Shown: positions 26,701 through 40,160 of the stretch, in pieces
How the letters are laid out: each line of letters opens with the position of its first letter
How positions within the stretch are numbered: the first letter of the stretch is position 1
Source: Monomorium pharaonis
Lineage: Eukaryota; Arthropoda; Insecta; Hymenoptera; Formicidae
DNA: 64,000 bases
Reading direction: 5' to 3'
Assembly (NCBI RefSeq): GCF_013373865.1
Contig: NC_050470.1
Coordinates: 25,016,856-25,080,855, forward strand
Notes under the pieces: generated by a model
Told to the model about the DNA's origin: nothing
Database searches by the model: none
The model's input: only the letters and a program-made list of their open reading frames with translations
Position numbers and translations under genes: made by a program

Positions 26701-29700
26701 GATTTTTCTTGCATATTTTAAACTATGTTTTCAAATTTCAAATGTAGTTGAACATAAAGGGAGACTCATTCAAAGCTAAAATAGTTTCTTTTTTTTCCTT
26801 TATTTATTTACATTTTAAATGAATATTTAAATTCTATGTAAATAATTTTTTTAATGGTTTGTAAATACATGTGTTTTTCTACAATTAGCTAAAATATTTG
26901 ACGGATAGGCGCGAAATGCAAATATTGTTGCTTCCAAATGTAATAGCGTATCTCTAGCGTAACTACATATGTAGTCATTGTCTTTCCGCGCTAATTCGCC
27001 TATAGTCGAGAATCCTGCTCATCTCCGCTTTCTCTCGGTTTCCGGAATCGTAGTGGAAACGGGACACTAATCCGTCACTGACCACATACCTAAGGTACAT
27101 TAGTTAGCAAAGTAATTGTGCAGTGGAAAAACATAAGATAAAAAGGTGCCGCTTGTTGTTCTTTTCTTTTCTTTCGTGACTTTCAATTTACTTTCTTAAA
27201 TATTTAATAATTACATAAAGGAAGTAAACACTTAGCGATAAAAATATTAAAAAGCTAAGAGATGTTGAAAAGATTGAAACAGTTTTCAGAACGTATAAGA
27301 TTCAGAACTCTAGGCATCTTATCTTATAAACATTTCAAATCTTAAAATTATTATACACATGCAGTTTCTTATAAGAAATAATATAGAAATGTAGTTTTCT
27401 TTTATGTCATGTTTTTCTTTTACGTAGACAAATTTTTAAATTAAAAAAAGTTAATAATTTTAAGTATTAAAAATAACCGATTAAAGTTAAAAATTAAATT
27501 ATTTAAAATGAAGTAAATTAAACGTTACTATCTTTTTTATTACTTAACTCTTAACTTTTTAACTAGTCACTACTCGATCCTAGTGATTCAATCAAAGGTG
27601 ATGTCAGCGATGAATTGGCTCGTTTAATCTGTAATGTTCGCGAGAAGCGTGACTGGGCCAAGTAGTGTCGAAACTTCGCGCGACGCGAGAATAATAGACC
27701 GTCAGAATCGTAAAAGGACACGAGACGTGCCGTTACAGAGGTGTCATTAGAAATTCTAAGGTCGGATATGCGCGTCATCGCAGCAAGCCGCAGAAGGTGT
27801 TCACCTGTGTGGACATTCGTTCTCGTTATCGCCGGCGGCGTGCAAGAACGTGGCGATCGCTGAAGTTTCTCGCGGCCGATCAGCGAAAAGACGACGGGGT
27901 ATCTCGCAACCCGATACGTGGTGTACGTGGGCTGGCGCATCGCGCATACATATTTGTCGATTTTAACTCAGTTCCGTCGCCGGTGTTACACATATTGCCG
28001 GAGTTTCACCGGACGCGGTCGGAATGCCGTTTGTGTACCGTAGTCGCGCGTGATACGGTTCTTTCGTATTTCTGAAACCCGAAGGGGACTCCGACATTAC
28101 AGTAAGAGAGAAACGTGTCGCGTCGAAGATAATCTATCGAGGAAGTTCTCATTTCGCTTAACTTCATTCCTCTCACGGGTGAATCGACGCGCCGCGGCAT
28201 TCGTGGCATTTCCCCGCAAGCGGGATCAATGGCCATCGCAGGTTCTAAATAGACCCGCGCCTTTCTTGCTTCAGATGAGTCACCTGTACGGACTGTTCAG
28301 CAAACAAGTGGCACGGTTTTGCGCCGATTCCTCGAGGCCGGACTGCAATAAGAACCTGCTCGTAACCGGCATACGGAGCCTCGCCAGTATGGACGACAAC
28401 GTCCTCGACAAGCTGGACCCCTATCAACGCGGCGCGAAGGAAATGAGTAAGGAAGCGTTCCTCCGTCGAGAAGAGATTTCGTGTTTACTCGGCTGTCTCG
28501 GCTGGATATGTCGCGGAAGAGGTTTCGTTGTTTACTCGGCTGAACATACAAATGAACCGCGAATATCCAGCCTTGACACTTTACTTGGCCTTGTATTCAA
28601 ACTACTTGTCCTGTTTTCAGTTTGGCACGCCATGGTGGGAAGCAACAGATTTGCATCGAGAATCAGCCATGAAAACGATGACTCTTTCTTCACGGCCGGA
28701 ACTGACTTATCAGGTAAGTGTTGTCGAGATGATCGCTCTTTTCTTATCGATGACAATCAATCAAGAATAATTTAGACATATATTATCGGCTATAAATATC
28801 CATGGAAATAGAAACGAATTGTATTGTGTAACATAAAAATGTGATGTGAAAACAGTATTCACAGAAGAAGAATGAGGATGATCAATAAAATTTAAAAAAA
28901 TAGAATGAGCTAAGTCAGCTAAGACATTAAAAATGAAAATTTTACTCGTCGAATTTATTTAGAACTTTGTTGAAAATAATGTTACATCTCCATACTTAAT
29001 AATAATGCCATAAATGCTTTAGCCAGTATCTAAATTTGAATATTAATCGGAATCATCTTGCTTTGATCTGTCCTATATCAAATAGCAAAACTTTGCTTCA
29101 TGATCTAAAAAAAAAAGGATGTAAAATTTAAATTTATATCTTTATTTTCCGTAATGAATGTCGCTGTGAATTATCAGAGAATGCTTTCAAATAAAATTCC
29201 AATAAAATAAAATAAAAATCTTCACTTCAATGTCATAATATTTTTTTACTAACCGTTTGTCTTGTAGCTTTTCTATCGCAAAAGATTTAGTTGCGTGTAT
29301 ATTGTAAAGAAAATCATGCGGTGAAGGGGAACGCGCCCCGTGTCGGTCTACTCGAAAAGAAATGACATTTTTCGCGGATTCGCTTCTTCCTCGTTTCGGG
29401 AATCTCTCACCGCGATCGCGGCCTCGCGGACGGAAACACATCGTATCTCGAGAAAGTTTCAGTCGCGGTTTCGATCCCGCTCGTGCTCCTAGAAAGTCTT
29501 TTTTTTCTCCCTTAACGATATTGCGCCCGATAGACGGTAAATCCTTGCCGGTTGTCTTCGACCACGCGCGCTTTCTCCCTTCTTGGGAAAAAAAAAAAAA
29601 AAAAAAAATCGGAGAATCACATGAAGTCCATCGCGCCGAACCGAACTGATTTTTCGTTTTTGCATAACATCATTATAATCATGCTTGTCAATCGACCACA

Positions 29701-31686
29701 GACTAATTAGATGTGTTAAGTTGCAAACGGACAACATTCTCCGTTTAGTGATAGTTAAAAGATTGCAATCTCCCATTTTTTTATTGTTTTATAACAGTAA
29801 CATTTGGATGTGTGTTAAACACCTTACGATCACAAACATATCTAATTCGTATATGAAAAGATAGATCTCTAAGAAGCATTTGTAGAGAATTCTATTAATT
29901 CTTCATTCAACAATCTATTATCACGTCTCTGACAGTCCTCGCGCCTAACAAGCGTTTGATAGATAATGGACAGATCGCGAAAGGAGGTCACTTTTCTCAA
30001 TGTCCAAGATGTGAGGGTCCCGACGCGGGGGCGCACCACGGTGGCTTTCACATTTTCTCTGTTGGCCCATATATACATATGCGTATGTACGCTAATGATG
30101 CATCGACACGCGATGAAAGCCGCGTGCGTTATACGCCTATGATTTCAGGCGTTTACCGATCAATTATCGTGCAGAAATCTAGAAATCTTCTAGCGAGAAA
30201 GAAAAGGGACTCGGCCTGCGCTGCCTACCGATCCTGTTCGGCGGGATGCAACGGAGCAAGAAAACGCGCGATGTTTCTTTCCGTTATACATCGTCAGTTT
30301 TTCATCAAATCGATAGCAATTATGCCGTACACATTTCACGGTAGAGGAAATTTATAACTGTACAGTCTCGTGCAGCCTCTCTCGCTGCGGCCGGGGAATA
30401 CGTGTCGATAAACGCGTAAAATACACGCGGCGCTCATCCGTCACGGGGGCAAATTCCTTCACGTCCCTCTCGCGAAGTCCTTGTAGCCTACAAATTGGCT
30501 GTAGTACTCGACTAGCTGTCGGAAGCGAACTGCATGATCGTGCCGGTATTGGATTTTAAATTATCATGATGCGGAGGTCGCGCAGACTCCCCTCCCCCTC
30601 TTCTCTTTAAAAAAAAAACCACGTGTGCGGAACGCAAAATGAGGGGCCGTTGATCCAAAGCGATCTCCGCCCGCGCGCGAAGAATTGCGAGCGTGCCTCG
30701 TTCTCCTTTCATGGATCTCTCGCGGGACACGCGGTGCCATCCTTTTTCTACCGCACCAAAATGAAAGCGCCCACAGTTTTGAATCAATAAATCTAAGGAA
30801 GTCTGCAGTCGACAATTGTAACATGAACCAATTATAATTATATATATGCGTTGAAGATTGTAATATTATATAATTATTATTATTATTAGATTAAACATCC
30901 GTATAACGGTAGAATGAAAAGATTTTATTTCATGAATTTATTAGAGCTTTAATGTGGTCTTATAGAAATTTATCGAAATTATCGTAACCAAGCCTGGGCA
31001 TTCAATTCTTATACTCCAACGGCATTTAATTTGCGTAAAGTCATCGTGACTAAGAAATTGGATGCTCGGCTCTAACGAACTTGATGAAGTATCTTGATGA
31101 AGTATACGGACAAGGATTTCGCGTTGGGGGCGCATGTACTTCCTGGTACTCGTTGCGTTTGTATAATGGGCTTGTTACTCAATCCTTGGCAACCATAAGC
31201 CAACGTCATTTTTTAATTTAAGTTGGCGCGTTTATTTAACGTCATCTCTTTCTCCCTCTCGTTGCAGCGAGCAGCGGTAGCGAGACGAACGGCCTCGGCG
31301 AGGATGAGACCGCGGCGAGCGGGGATTACTTTCAATCATCAGAGACGAGCGGGCCATATCTGGCTGGACCGATGGTGATACGGGTCTACCCGGACGGCCG
31401 ACCGGTTCCGGAGGACCAGAAGCGCCCGTTGCCGAAGGACGAGGACGCGGACGAGTTCAAATATTCCCGCTTGCCGTCCATCGAAGAGATCGAAGCTAAG
31501 AGCGGCAGTATGTTCTACGGGAAAGGCACGTACGAACCGTTGACGATCAAAAGGAGGATGTCTTTCGCCGATGACACGAAAGACTATCGGGGACTGGAAG
31601 CGGTGCGCCTTCGCGGCCGTCCACTGTCCTACGAGAGGCCAATGTTCCGGGGCGCGTTAAACGAACGCAAAATACGTTACTACTGA
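23750..31686 (+). CDS. secreted prohormone-like protein (unnamed)
   Basis: Four exons: 23750-23872, 28275-28446, 28621-28713 and 31268-31686, giving 268 aa with all phases consistent and GT-AG introns. Residues 1-29 form a signal peptide (hydrophobic TTCILLGCC, probable cleavage after GSA). The mature part has only two cysteines, Cys57 and Cys65, which could close a small loop (CADSSRPDC). After that come a Ser/Glu-rich acidic linker (about 115-158), a Pro-rich segment with VIRVYPDGRPVPEDQKR at 166-182, RLPSIEEIE at 197-205, and a basic tail. Dibasic sites KR181-182 and KRR224-226 fit prohormone-convertase cleavage. The size, signal peptide and dibasic sites suggest a neuropeptide or hormone precursor, but I do not recognise the family and there is no C-terminal amidation signal. 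The first intron (4.4 kb) contains a CpG-rich stretch at 27600-28270. Large introns and a module present three times upstream may bear on its regulation. Confidence 0.82.
28500..28572. repeat. inverted repeat inside a 174-base intron
   Basis: GGCTGGATATGTCGCGG pairs with CCGCGAATATCCAGCC 40 bases later. A direct repeat, GTTTACTCGGCTG, occurs once before and once inside the stem. It fills much of intron 2 of the prohormone-like gene and would fold in the pre-mRNA. Confidence 0.7.
29589..29609. repeat. poly-A tract
   Basis: About 20 consecutive A in the third intron of the prohormone-like gene. Confidence 0.8.
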
Positions 31687-32646
31687 GAAGATATCGCTGA
31701 GAGGATGTCTCTTCTATTCTGATACCGGCGAGATATCTTCCCACGGAATGGCTCACCTGGCCGCGCCGCCTCGTGATAATGAGATTTTTTTTCATAAAAT
31801 CGCCGTCGAGATCTTGCGGGGAAACAGCAGTTCGCGTCTGCTGCGGTCTCAAACGATACGTGGAAAAGAAAGTTGAAGATACAAGCGGTACCAGTCGCGG
31901 TCGCGTTGTGGACGACGACGTAACAATAATCAGCTGTAATTACTAATTCATTGCGCATTCTAATTTATCTGATATTGTCGTTGCGGTAAGTACGAAAGGG
32001 GAATCGTCGTACGCTGCTTTTTTTTCCTCTCCGCGCTGTATTTATCGTTGGAATGAAAGATGTCGAACGGGAAATGTGATCGAAGAACTTCGTCTAAGAC
32101 ATGAATTTCACGACTTCGCAAATTCTTTCGACTCGTATAAATTGGAAGCTTGACGATTGGTCGGTAATTAGATTCTTAGGATACGAGCGTCGGGAAAGAT
32201 ACATGTATATTCGTATATTGTCTGAGTAACATCCGCATAATCCGACCATGAATATCATTCGAGTATCATTTATTTAACTTCATTCATTTATTATAATATT
32301 TATTTAATACTCAATGTGATTGTCATGGCTCCATGCAGAAAACTTCGGCAGAAAACATCGATGAAAGTGTACTAATTCCCAGACTATGAATAGGAATAAT
32401 AGAATTTAGACCGCAAAACTGACAACGCAAAAAATCACAGGTATATATTGTTTGAATCTATTCTGCAATTCTTCAACAAAACAGAGTTTATCATTATAGA
32501 TCTCCTATTTTATGTTTCTGTAATATATTTAAGATATATTATACGGTATTTCTCTTTGATATATGTGCGCCATCACGTCGCATAAGGGAACCAGTGTACC
32601 TCGCTGAAAAATACTGCGTTTCACATATAGAACATGTTATTATCTC

Positions 32647-32710
<64 letters not shown>
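32647..32710. repeat. (GA)n microsatellite
   Basis: About 32 GA units with one AAAG interruption. Confidence 0.95.
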
Positions 32711-32712
<2 letters not shown>

Positions 32713-34826
32713 ATCGTTGAATAAATTATTCGTTTTAACGCATTATAATTAGTTTCCTGAAAATTGTTTTTTAAAATTTCCATAACTAATTACGCTAGTA
32801 ATTTGCATATTGGAATAATTGTAATACTTAATGAATGATCTGTTAAATATTCACGTAAATTGTTGTTTGCATAAATATATGACATGATGGCAAAATTTAT
32901 AATAGGCATTTACGTGACGATTACGATTGATTATTATATTTATATGTACTTATTTTTGTTTTGTAAATACGTAAGATTTGTCACTATTAACTTTAAGTAT
33001 ATGTCAATAAGATTAGAACTAAAGTGTGATAAAATATAAAACGCGTAATATGTATTCGAAGGGCGAGATTAATGAGATTACAATGTGATAAATTAAAATT
33101 AACGCGTTTAATGTATGTATGTGTTATAACATATGTAGAAGTATTTACATATGCAATATATACTCACACACATACATACTTATTGCAAAAATTTAATATA
33201 GAAGACACTGCTTCATAATTAATTCAAGATTTTTAGATAAAATTTTCTGTTACAATAATCTTATAATTTTTTAATATGTATATACTGCTGCTAGCTTAAA
33301 CACATTTTACACTTACATTTTAAAAGTTTTCTTATAATTTCGAATAAAATTTTTTAATAAATATTTCGAATAAACCACAATTAAATGTCTATTATCTTAG
33401 CTTTTCTACAATTTAATACCTTTATTATGTAAATTACGATTTATTTTTGATAAATATATGTATGATGTGTGTTTTTATACGATTGCATATGAATAAATGA
33501 AAATATGTATACGAATACAAGGCAAATATAGATTTAACATTCATAATATTATTTTAGATCTTGCGGTGATAATATTCTATAAATCTATATCGTAAATATT
33601 ATATTTAAAAATAGTGATATATCGAATATTAAAATAATTAAGATGATTACAAAGATGAATAGAAAGGAGTTGTATTTCATTGCATTATCTTTTTAATTTT
33701 TACAGTATAAAAACTCGTACACTGTTATATCGAATCAATGTATTGCATTATTAATAGATATATATGTATGCTTTAATTTTAATTTAACAATTCAATATAT
33801 GGACAAACTTGTATGACCCGCAAAAAAACATAATAATACAATATAAATGATATATTTAATAAAATACATCACAAAGATTATGAATATATTTATATGTTTA
33901 TATATACATAATTAATATATACTAAGAAAATTATTTAATAAAAAAATTAAAATAAAAAAATGTTGATTTCAAGAAATAATTTATTTGTATATTCTTAATT
34001 AAGTATTTATTTGAAACAAATTAATAGTTTGTTGAGTAAAATAATGTTGTAAATTGAAATAAATATTTACTTGACAACAAAGAAATTTAATAATTATAAT
34101 AAAAACAAATATTAAATATAAAGATTTAAAATATTTAATTTGTTGAAAAGTTTTTTTATTAAAAACTTAAAAGAATAACTGCAAAGTATCACTACTTCGA
34201 TTGTTTTATTCACGATGTTAATCTTTTAATTGTATAACGATTAATTTTTTATTAAAAGTTAAAGAATGAAATCTTTGCATAATATATTTGACATAAATTT
34301 TATACAATTAATTTCTTGTATACTTATACCTATATATACAAGAATCAAAGTCATCATGTAAAAATTTATTTTAAAAAGTATAGAAAAAAAGCTAAATATC
34401 ACATTTATGAAATTATTAAATCTTGTCTCTAAATTTCTTTTTTGTCATTTTTTTCAAATTTTTTACGTAATTTTAAAATAAGTGTAAGTTTAAACAATTT
34501 AAAAAGGGAAAACCGAAGAAAACTGTAGAAAGCAAAACAATAAAACAAATAGGTTTTGTGTATCTCCTTTTAAATTTTTCTACTTTTTAAATGTATGTTT
34601 TTTCTGTTTTTAATTCAAGAAACTTGGTATGTACATTCCAGAATGAATGAAATTTAGAGACTCTAGAAAGATATATTTAACATGGTAGTTTCACGATTGA
34701 TTTCATGGAAACTCTAGAGACTCTACAATTGGAGTCTGGTCATAAGATAGCCAATTTTGATTGGCTTTTGCCCACTTCCCAGAGAGAAAGAGTCAGATAA
34801 AGAAATAAGAAAAAGATAGAAGAAAA

Positions 34827-34849
34827 AGAGAGAGAGAGAGAGAGAGAGC
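34827..34849. repeat. (GA)n microsatellite near the WDR1 promoter
   Basis: About 11 GA units upstream of the WDR1 coding start. GA tracts are common in insect promoters (GAGA-factor sites), but function here is only inferred. Confidence 0.7.
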
Positions 34850-35244
34850 TAGTGGCAGTACTTGGCAGTATATTTCTCTCTCTCGTAGAATCTTGCCGAT
34901 ATTCACCTTATGGCCAGACTCCGATTGTAGAGTCTCTCGAGGACCCAAAGGCGCACCTGTTACGCGCACATTTCAGGCAGGCGTGTCTAGCGACATACCT
35001 ACGTTCATGTTTCAGCCAAATAAGGCGAAAGGGTGGAACAAGTATCTCGTACGTGTGTATGGGTGCGTGAGTACGGGCGCCTTCTCGTTCGTGTGCGTGT
35101 GCGGGAGGTGGGTGCTGTCGCGAGCTATCACAAGTACGCCACCGTGGACGTCGCATCCTCGCGTCACCACGCACACCGGATCCCCACACTCGGTCTCGGC
35201 TTAGGTATCGTTGGGCGCGCACTGCCACAGGGTGCACCGGCGTG

Positions 35245-38200
35245 ATGTCGTACGAAACGAGTAAGTCGCGATGCGAAAACATTACGCGCGTATTTGCTTT
35301 CATTTGCTTTCATGTTACCGGCTTTGCCGTGCCGCACCGGAGGTCTTCCGGTTTGCTTATCTCCGAGCGGATCGCGCCGGGACGACGGCGGAGGGTTTCT
35401 CTCTGTACGATTTTACGCGTCCCTCGTGCGTCACTCCCGCGTATATAAATCGCGATTTATCTCGTTCATTTCTCGCTGCTAGCTTCGCTCGAGTCCGAAG
35501 CGTTGTCACACATGTGTTGTGTGTGACATGATACCGCCGGACGCACGGCTGATGTGTCAGTGTGTATGTACAGGGTGCTCGAAAGTTATTTGGCGTTTTT
35601 ACTTCAAAAGTTCGATGTTCTACGCGATTTGGAGTAGATTTTTGTTTAGCGAGAATATCGAAAGGATGAAGTCTTCTTCTTTTGCTGAACAAAAATGTTA
35701 ATACGGTATTTAATGTAAAGAAATACTATATTGTTCAATTTCGAATGGTTTTTATTTTATTGAAATCTTTATTTTTAATCTTATCCAGATTTTTTTATGA
35801 TAAAGATTAAGAAACTGTCAAGAAAGATTGTTTCTAATTGAATTTTCATGAAAAATTAAGTAAAATATGTTGAGACTTTTGATACACCCTGTACATGTAC
35901 ACATATTCACATAAGTAAAAAAGATGAATCATGAATACTAATTATCAAAGCTTAATTTAGATAAGATTTACACTCGATATTGGTATTATTATCAGGTAGA
36001 GGTAAGGTAAGCAATAAAAATAAATTATTTTGCAGCAATTATGTATTAAGTATTTCAGTAAAAAATTAATAATAAAGAGCTGTAATTTTTTTTACATTTA
36101 TTGAGAAAAATTTACAAAAAAAGAGAAAGAGAGAAACAGTTTTTTATTGCATATTCAAAATTAATGTATATTTTTGTTAAATGTAATTTCAATGTATTTT
36201 TTTGGCTGCATTGTCTTATTACTGTGTGTACAAAATGTTTAAAATAATATTACTTCTGGAACTATAGCACACATTGCAGGATAAACTGTAGCCTGTTAGC
36301 GCTCAAAATAATTTGAAATATTAGGAACTGGAACCATGCCAATGTATCAAGGAAGAGTATTTTGGTTCCAGCACCTGGATGTATTATGCGTTGTTAGCGT
36401 GATATTTGATCTCTTCCGCGTTTGTATGACAATAGTTTCCTGATAAACTTAATAATTTTTATTTTATTTATTATTTAATGTTAATTGTAATAGCAATACA
36501 AATAAAGTAAATAAATAAATATAGAGCAAATATGCACAAATTTTTATGCATAATTTTTTATGAAAAACCATATGCAGCATAAAAAAAAATATATTATTGA
36601 AATGTATATTAAAAAATTTTACTTTTGGAATTGTTAGAGAATCTATTTAATTATATTTAATATATATTTTAATAATATATTAATCGATTGTTTAATTATA
36701 TCTAATTTATTTGAATATTTAATTTACTTGTTCCTACTTCTTCATTCAATAGTTACCAATTTTTTAATATTATAGAATATATATTTGCTGCATTACCGAG
36801 GACCCAAAGGGGACAACCTCTTGTACTAGGTGGAGATCCCAAAGGAAAGAACTTTTTATACACCAATGGTAACAGTGTTATCATTAGAAATATTGATGTG
36901 AGTTTCTAAATTGCAATAGATGTAACTATTGTTAATCCAGAATGAATGTACTAATTGTATATTATTGAACATTGCAGAATCCAGCAATTGCAGATGTTTA
37001 TACGGAACATTCTTGCCCTGTGAATGTTGCCAAATATTCTCCTAGTGGTTTTTACATAGCTTCAGGAGGTACGTAACATTTTATTTATAATACTTATTTG
37101 TCACAAAGATTTTTAATTAAAGCATATATATTATATATATGTACACACTCTTTATGTGGATATTATCTGTAAAAATAATATGGTACAGAATATTCGTAAT
37201 CTTTGATAACTTTGTACTATCACTTTATCATTGAAAGCTTCGTAATACATAGAATGTTTCACTTTTTTAAACTGATCATTTTTTATATTCAATTTTGATA
37301 CATGAAGAATGTAATATGATTTTATTTCAGACCAATCGGGTAAAGTACGTATTTGGGATACAGTTAACAAAGAGCATATATTAAAAAATGAATTCCACCC
37401 TATTGGCGGGCCCATTAAAGACATCGCTTGGTCACCGGATAGTCAGCGCATGGTCGTGGTCGGAGAAGGAAGAGAAAGGTATACTTTGCTCACTAGAAAT
37501 GTATAGAAGTAAAATGTACCATTGTGAAGAAGTAATAATAACATTAATGTTATAATAATTATGTTTAGATTTGGACATGTCTTCATGGCAGAAACCGGAA
37601 CGTCAGTGGGCGAAATCTCTGGTCAAAGTAAATCCATCAATTCGTGCGACTTTAGACCGACTAGACCATTTAGATTAATAACTGGAAGTGAAGATAATAC
37701 TATTGGTATATTCGAAGGCCCGCCGTTCAAATTTAAGTATGTATATGCATAAAATTCAATTTAAATCCTATTAAAAATAGGAATTTTAATTCTTCGCGTG
37801 ATTCATTACATGCCGTTTATGTAGGATGACGAAGCAAGAGCATACTCGTTTTGTTCAAACCGTACGTTATTCGCCTGACGGAAATCTGTTTGCTTCTGGT
37901 GGATTTGACGGAAAAGTATTTATATATAATGGAACAACCTCTGATTTTGTTGCTGAAGTAGGATCTCCTGCACACCAAGGTGGAGTTTATGGGGTATGTA
38001 ATCTAATTCATTTAATATAATGTAACATGATATATAAAAATATGACGAATTAATATAATAAATATAATCAAACACAATTTATATTTATAGGTTGCATGGA
38101 AACCTGATAGTAAACAATTATTAACAGCCTCTGGAGATAAAACATGTAAATTGTGGGATGTAGAAACACGCTCTTTAATTACCGAATTCAACATGGGAAC

Positions 38201-40160
38201 GACGGTCGATGATCAACAAGTTTGTAACTCGTCAATCAGCTTAAAAGAAGCTACACAGAAAAGTAATATGCAATAATTCAAAACAATATATTTTCAGGTG
38301 AGCTGTCTGTGGCAAGGAAAACATTTATTATCTGTGTCACTTAGTGGCTTTATCAATTATCTTGATATCGACAATCCTGAGAAGCCTATAAAGATAATAA
38401 AAGTAATTTTTATTTCTGCTGACTAATTTTTCAAAGTTCAAGTTAAATTACTCTAAATATATTAATTTTGATATTATATATTATTTTTCAGGGTCATAAC
38501 AAACCAATAACGGTGCTAACGCTAAGTCCTGATAGAGGTACGATTTACACTGGCTCTCACGATGGCTACATCACTAATTGGAATGCGGAGACAGGACAAA
38601 ATGATCGGGTACAAGGACACGGCCATGGTAATCAAATTAACGGGATGAAGGCTACGGGTAACTTGCTTTATACCGCTGGCATCGATGATACTTTAAGATC
38701 AGTCGATATTGCTACGAATACTTACGCGGAAACCAGTGTAGTAAAATTGGATTCGCAACCACGAGGACTGGATATATATAATGATATAGTTGTGGTGGCT
38801 TCAGTTCGACAGGTAGGTCGAATATCCATAAAGATAATTTCCTTGATTTCACAGATTTATTTAGTAACAGAAAAGAAGAGGAGAGAGATATTTAGCAAGT
38901 TTAAAGCGAATTTAGCATCCTTGTGGACTTGACATAATTTCACGTAATATTATATTGATATTATGCTGTGTAGATCACGGTTACACAAGATGGTAAAAAG
39001 TTATCAAGTTTGCCAATCAATTACGAACCGTCGTGCGTGTCAATTAATCAAGAGATCGGAGATGTAGCTATTGGATCCACATCTGACAATAAAGTTTGTT
39101 TCTCATTTATATAAGAAATGTAAAAATAGGTTTATGTTATTATCAATTTTTATGATTTTTATTTGCAGGTTTATATTTATGAGTTGTCAGATACTACATT
39201 AACTCAAAAGACTGAATTAGAACACCTGGGTCCAGTTACGGATGCCTCATATAGTCCCGATAATAAATATTTAGTTGCCTGTGATGCAAACAGAAAAGTT
39301 ATACTGTATACTGTACCAGAATATAAGGTAATATATTTTACATATAGAGAATAATTTAGTATCATTTAAATTCAACTATACACAGTTTAAAATATAGCTG
39401 TAAATTTTGTACGACTAAGTATGTCTGCTATCAGTAACAGAAATGTAGATCCTATTTTTTGAATTAAAAATCTCAAATATTATTGAATAGTACTTGAGAT
39501 TTCTAACTAAAAAAATTCTTTGCTTCTAATATTGTAATTCAATATGATTAGATATAAGAATGATTTTAAGAGATAATTATGTTTCTGTAGAGCTATACTT
39601 ATAGCATTTATTTACTAAATTTAATGATAATGCACTATAACATTACTAATATTTGCAATACATAATAAGCAAGTAATCATATGCTTTCTTTAATGAATTA
39701 ATTGCTATTAATGGCTTGTCTTGTGCTTATTGGATTAATAGGGGGTAAGTAATATGAATGGAAATAAATATCTATCTTGCACAAATAAAAGTAAAAAGAA
39801 CATGATCTCAAGGTATATCTAAAATATATTGATTTGATTTGCAGCTTGCGCATAATAGAGAATGGGGCTTCCACAATGCGAGAGTAAATTCTGTTGCATG
39901 GTCTTCAAACTCTGACATGGTTGCGAGTGGTAGTCTTGATACCACCATCATCATTTGGAGTGTAACGAATCCAGCAAAACATACTATCATCAAAAGTGAG
40001 TGTAACTTTTTTTTAATAAACGAATCGCAATTAAACGTCCATGATTTTAGATGCTCATCCTCAGAGTCAAATAACGCGCTTGGTCTGGCTGGATGAGGAA
40101 ACATTAATCTCCGTCGGACAGGACTGCAATACTAAAATATGGCGTATAGAAAAGATATAA
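35245..40160 (+). CDS. WDR1: WD repeat protein 1 / actin-interacting protein 1 (fly flare)
   Basis: Thirteen exons: 35245-35260, 36776-36897, 36978-37068, 37331-37478, 37569-37736, 37825-37993, 38091-38219, 38298-38402, 38492-38812, 38974-39093, 39169-39327, 39845-39995 and 40051-40160. They sum to 1809 bases, 602 aa, close to the usual WDR1 length of about 606. All introns are GT-AG. The N-terminus MSYETKYIFAALPRTQRGQ and GGDPKGKNFLYTNGNSV are hallmark AIP1 sequence. WD units follow along the length (VRIWDTV, CKLWDVE, ITNWNAE, IIIWSV, TKIWRIE), forming the two seven-blade propellers of this family. AIP1 works with cofilin to disassemble actin filaments in the cytoplasm. The first coding exon holds only 16 bases and is separated by a 1.5-kb intron carrying a MITE. 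The gene is convergent with the BTB zinc-finger gene, with about 745 bases between stop codons. Confidence 0.97.
35569..35893. mobile_element. MITE with TACAGGGTG ends in WDR1 intron 1
   Basis: The left end TACAGGGTGCTCGAAAGT and right end ACTTTTGATACACCCTGTA are inverted repeats, and the match continues outward as ATGTACAGGGTG / CACCCTGTACAT. The interior (325 bp) is AT-rich and lacks a transposase frame. Ends of this type recur in arthropod genomes as non-autonomous DNA transposons. Confidence 0.75.

Larger units (their letters stand above)
31687..35244. other. intergenic AT-rich DNA and WDR1 leader
   Basis: The first few hundred bases are probably the 3' UTR of the prohormone-like gene. 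From about 32300 to 34600 the DNA is very AT-rich with no visible gene. From about 34830 to 35244 composition becomes CpG-rich, as expected for the promoter and 5' UTR of the WDR1 gene that starts at 35245. Confidence 0.5.

Noticed and set aside
28050..28775. 241-codon plus-strand frame across exon 2 of the prohormone-like gene
   Set aside because: Only 28275-28446 is exon. Splice signals at both ends and continuation of the protein into 28621 in another frame show the rest is intron.
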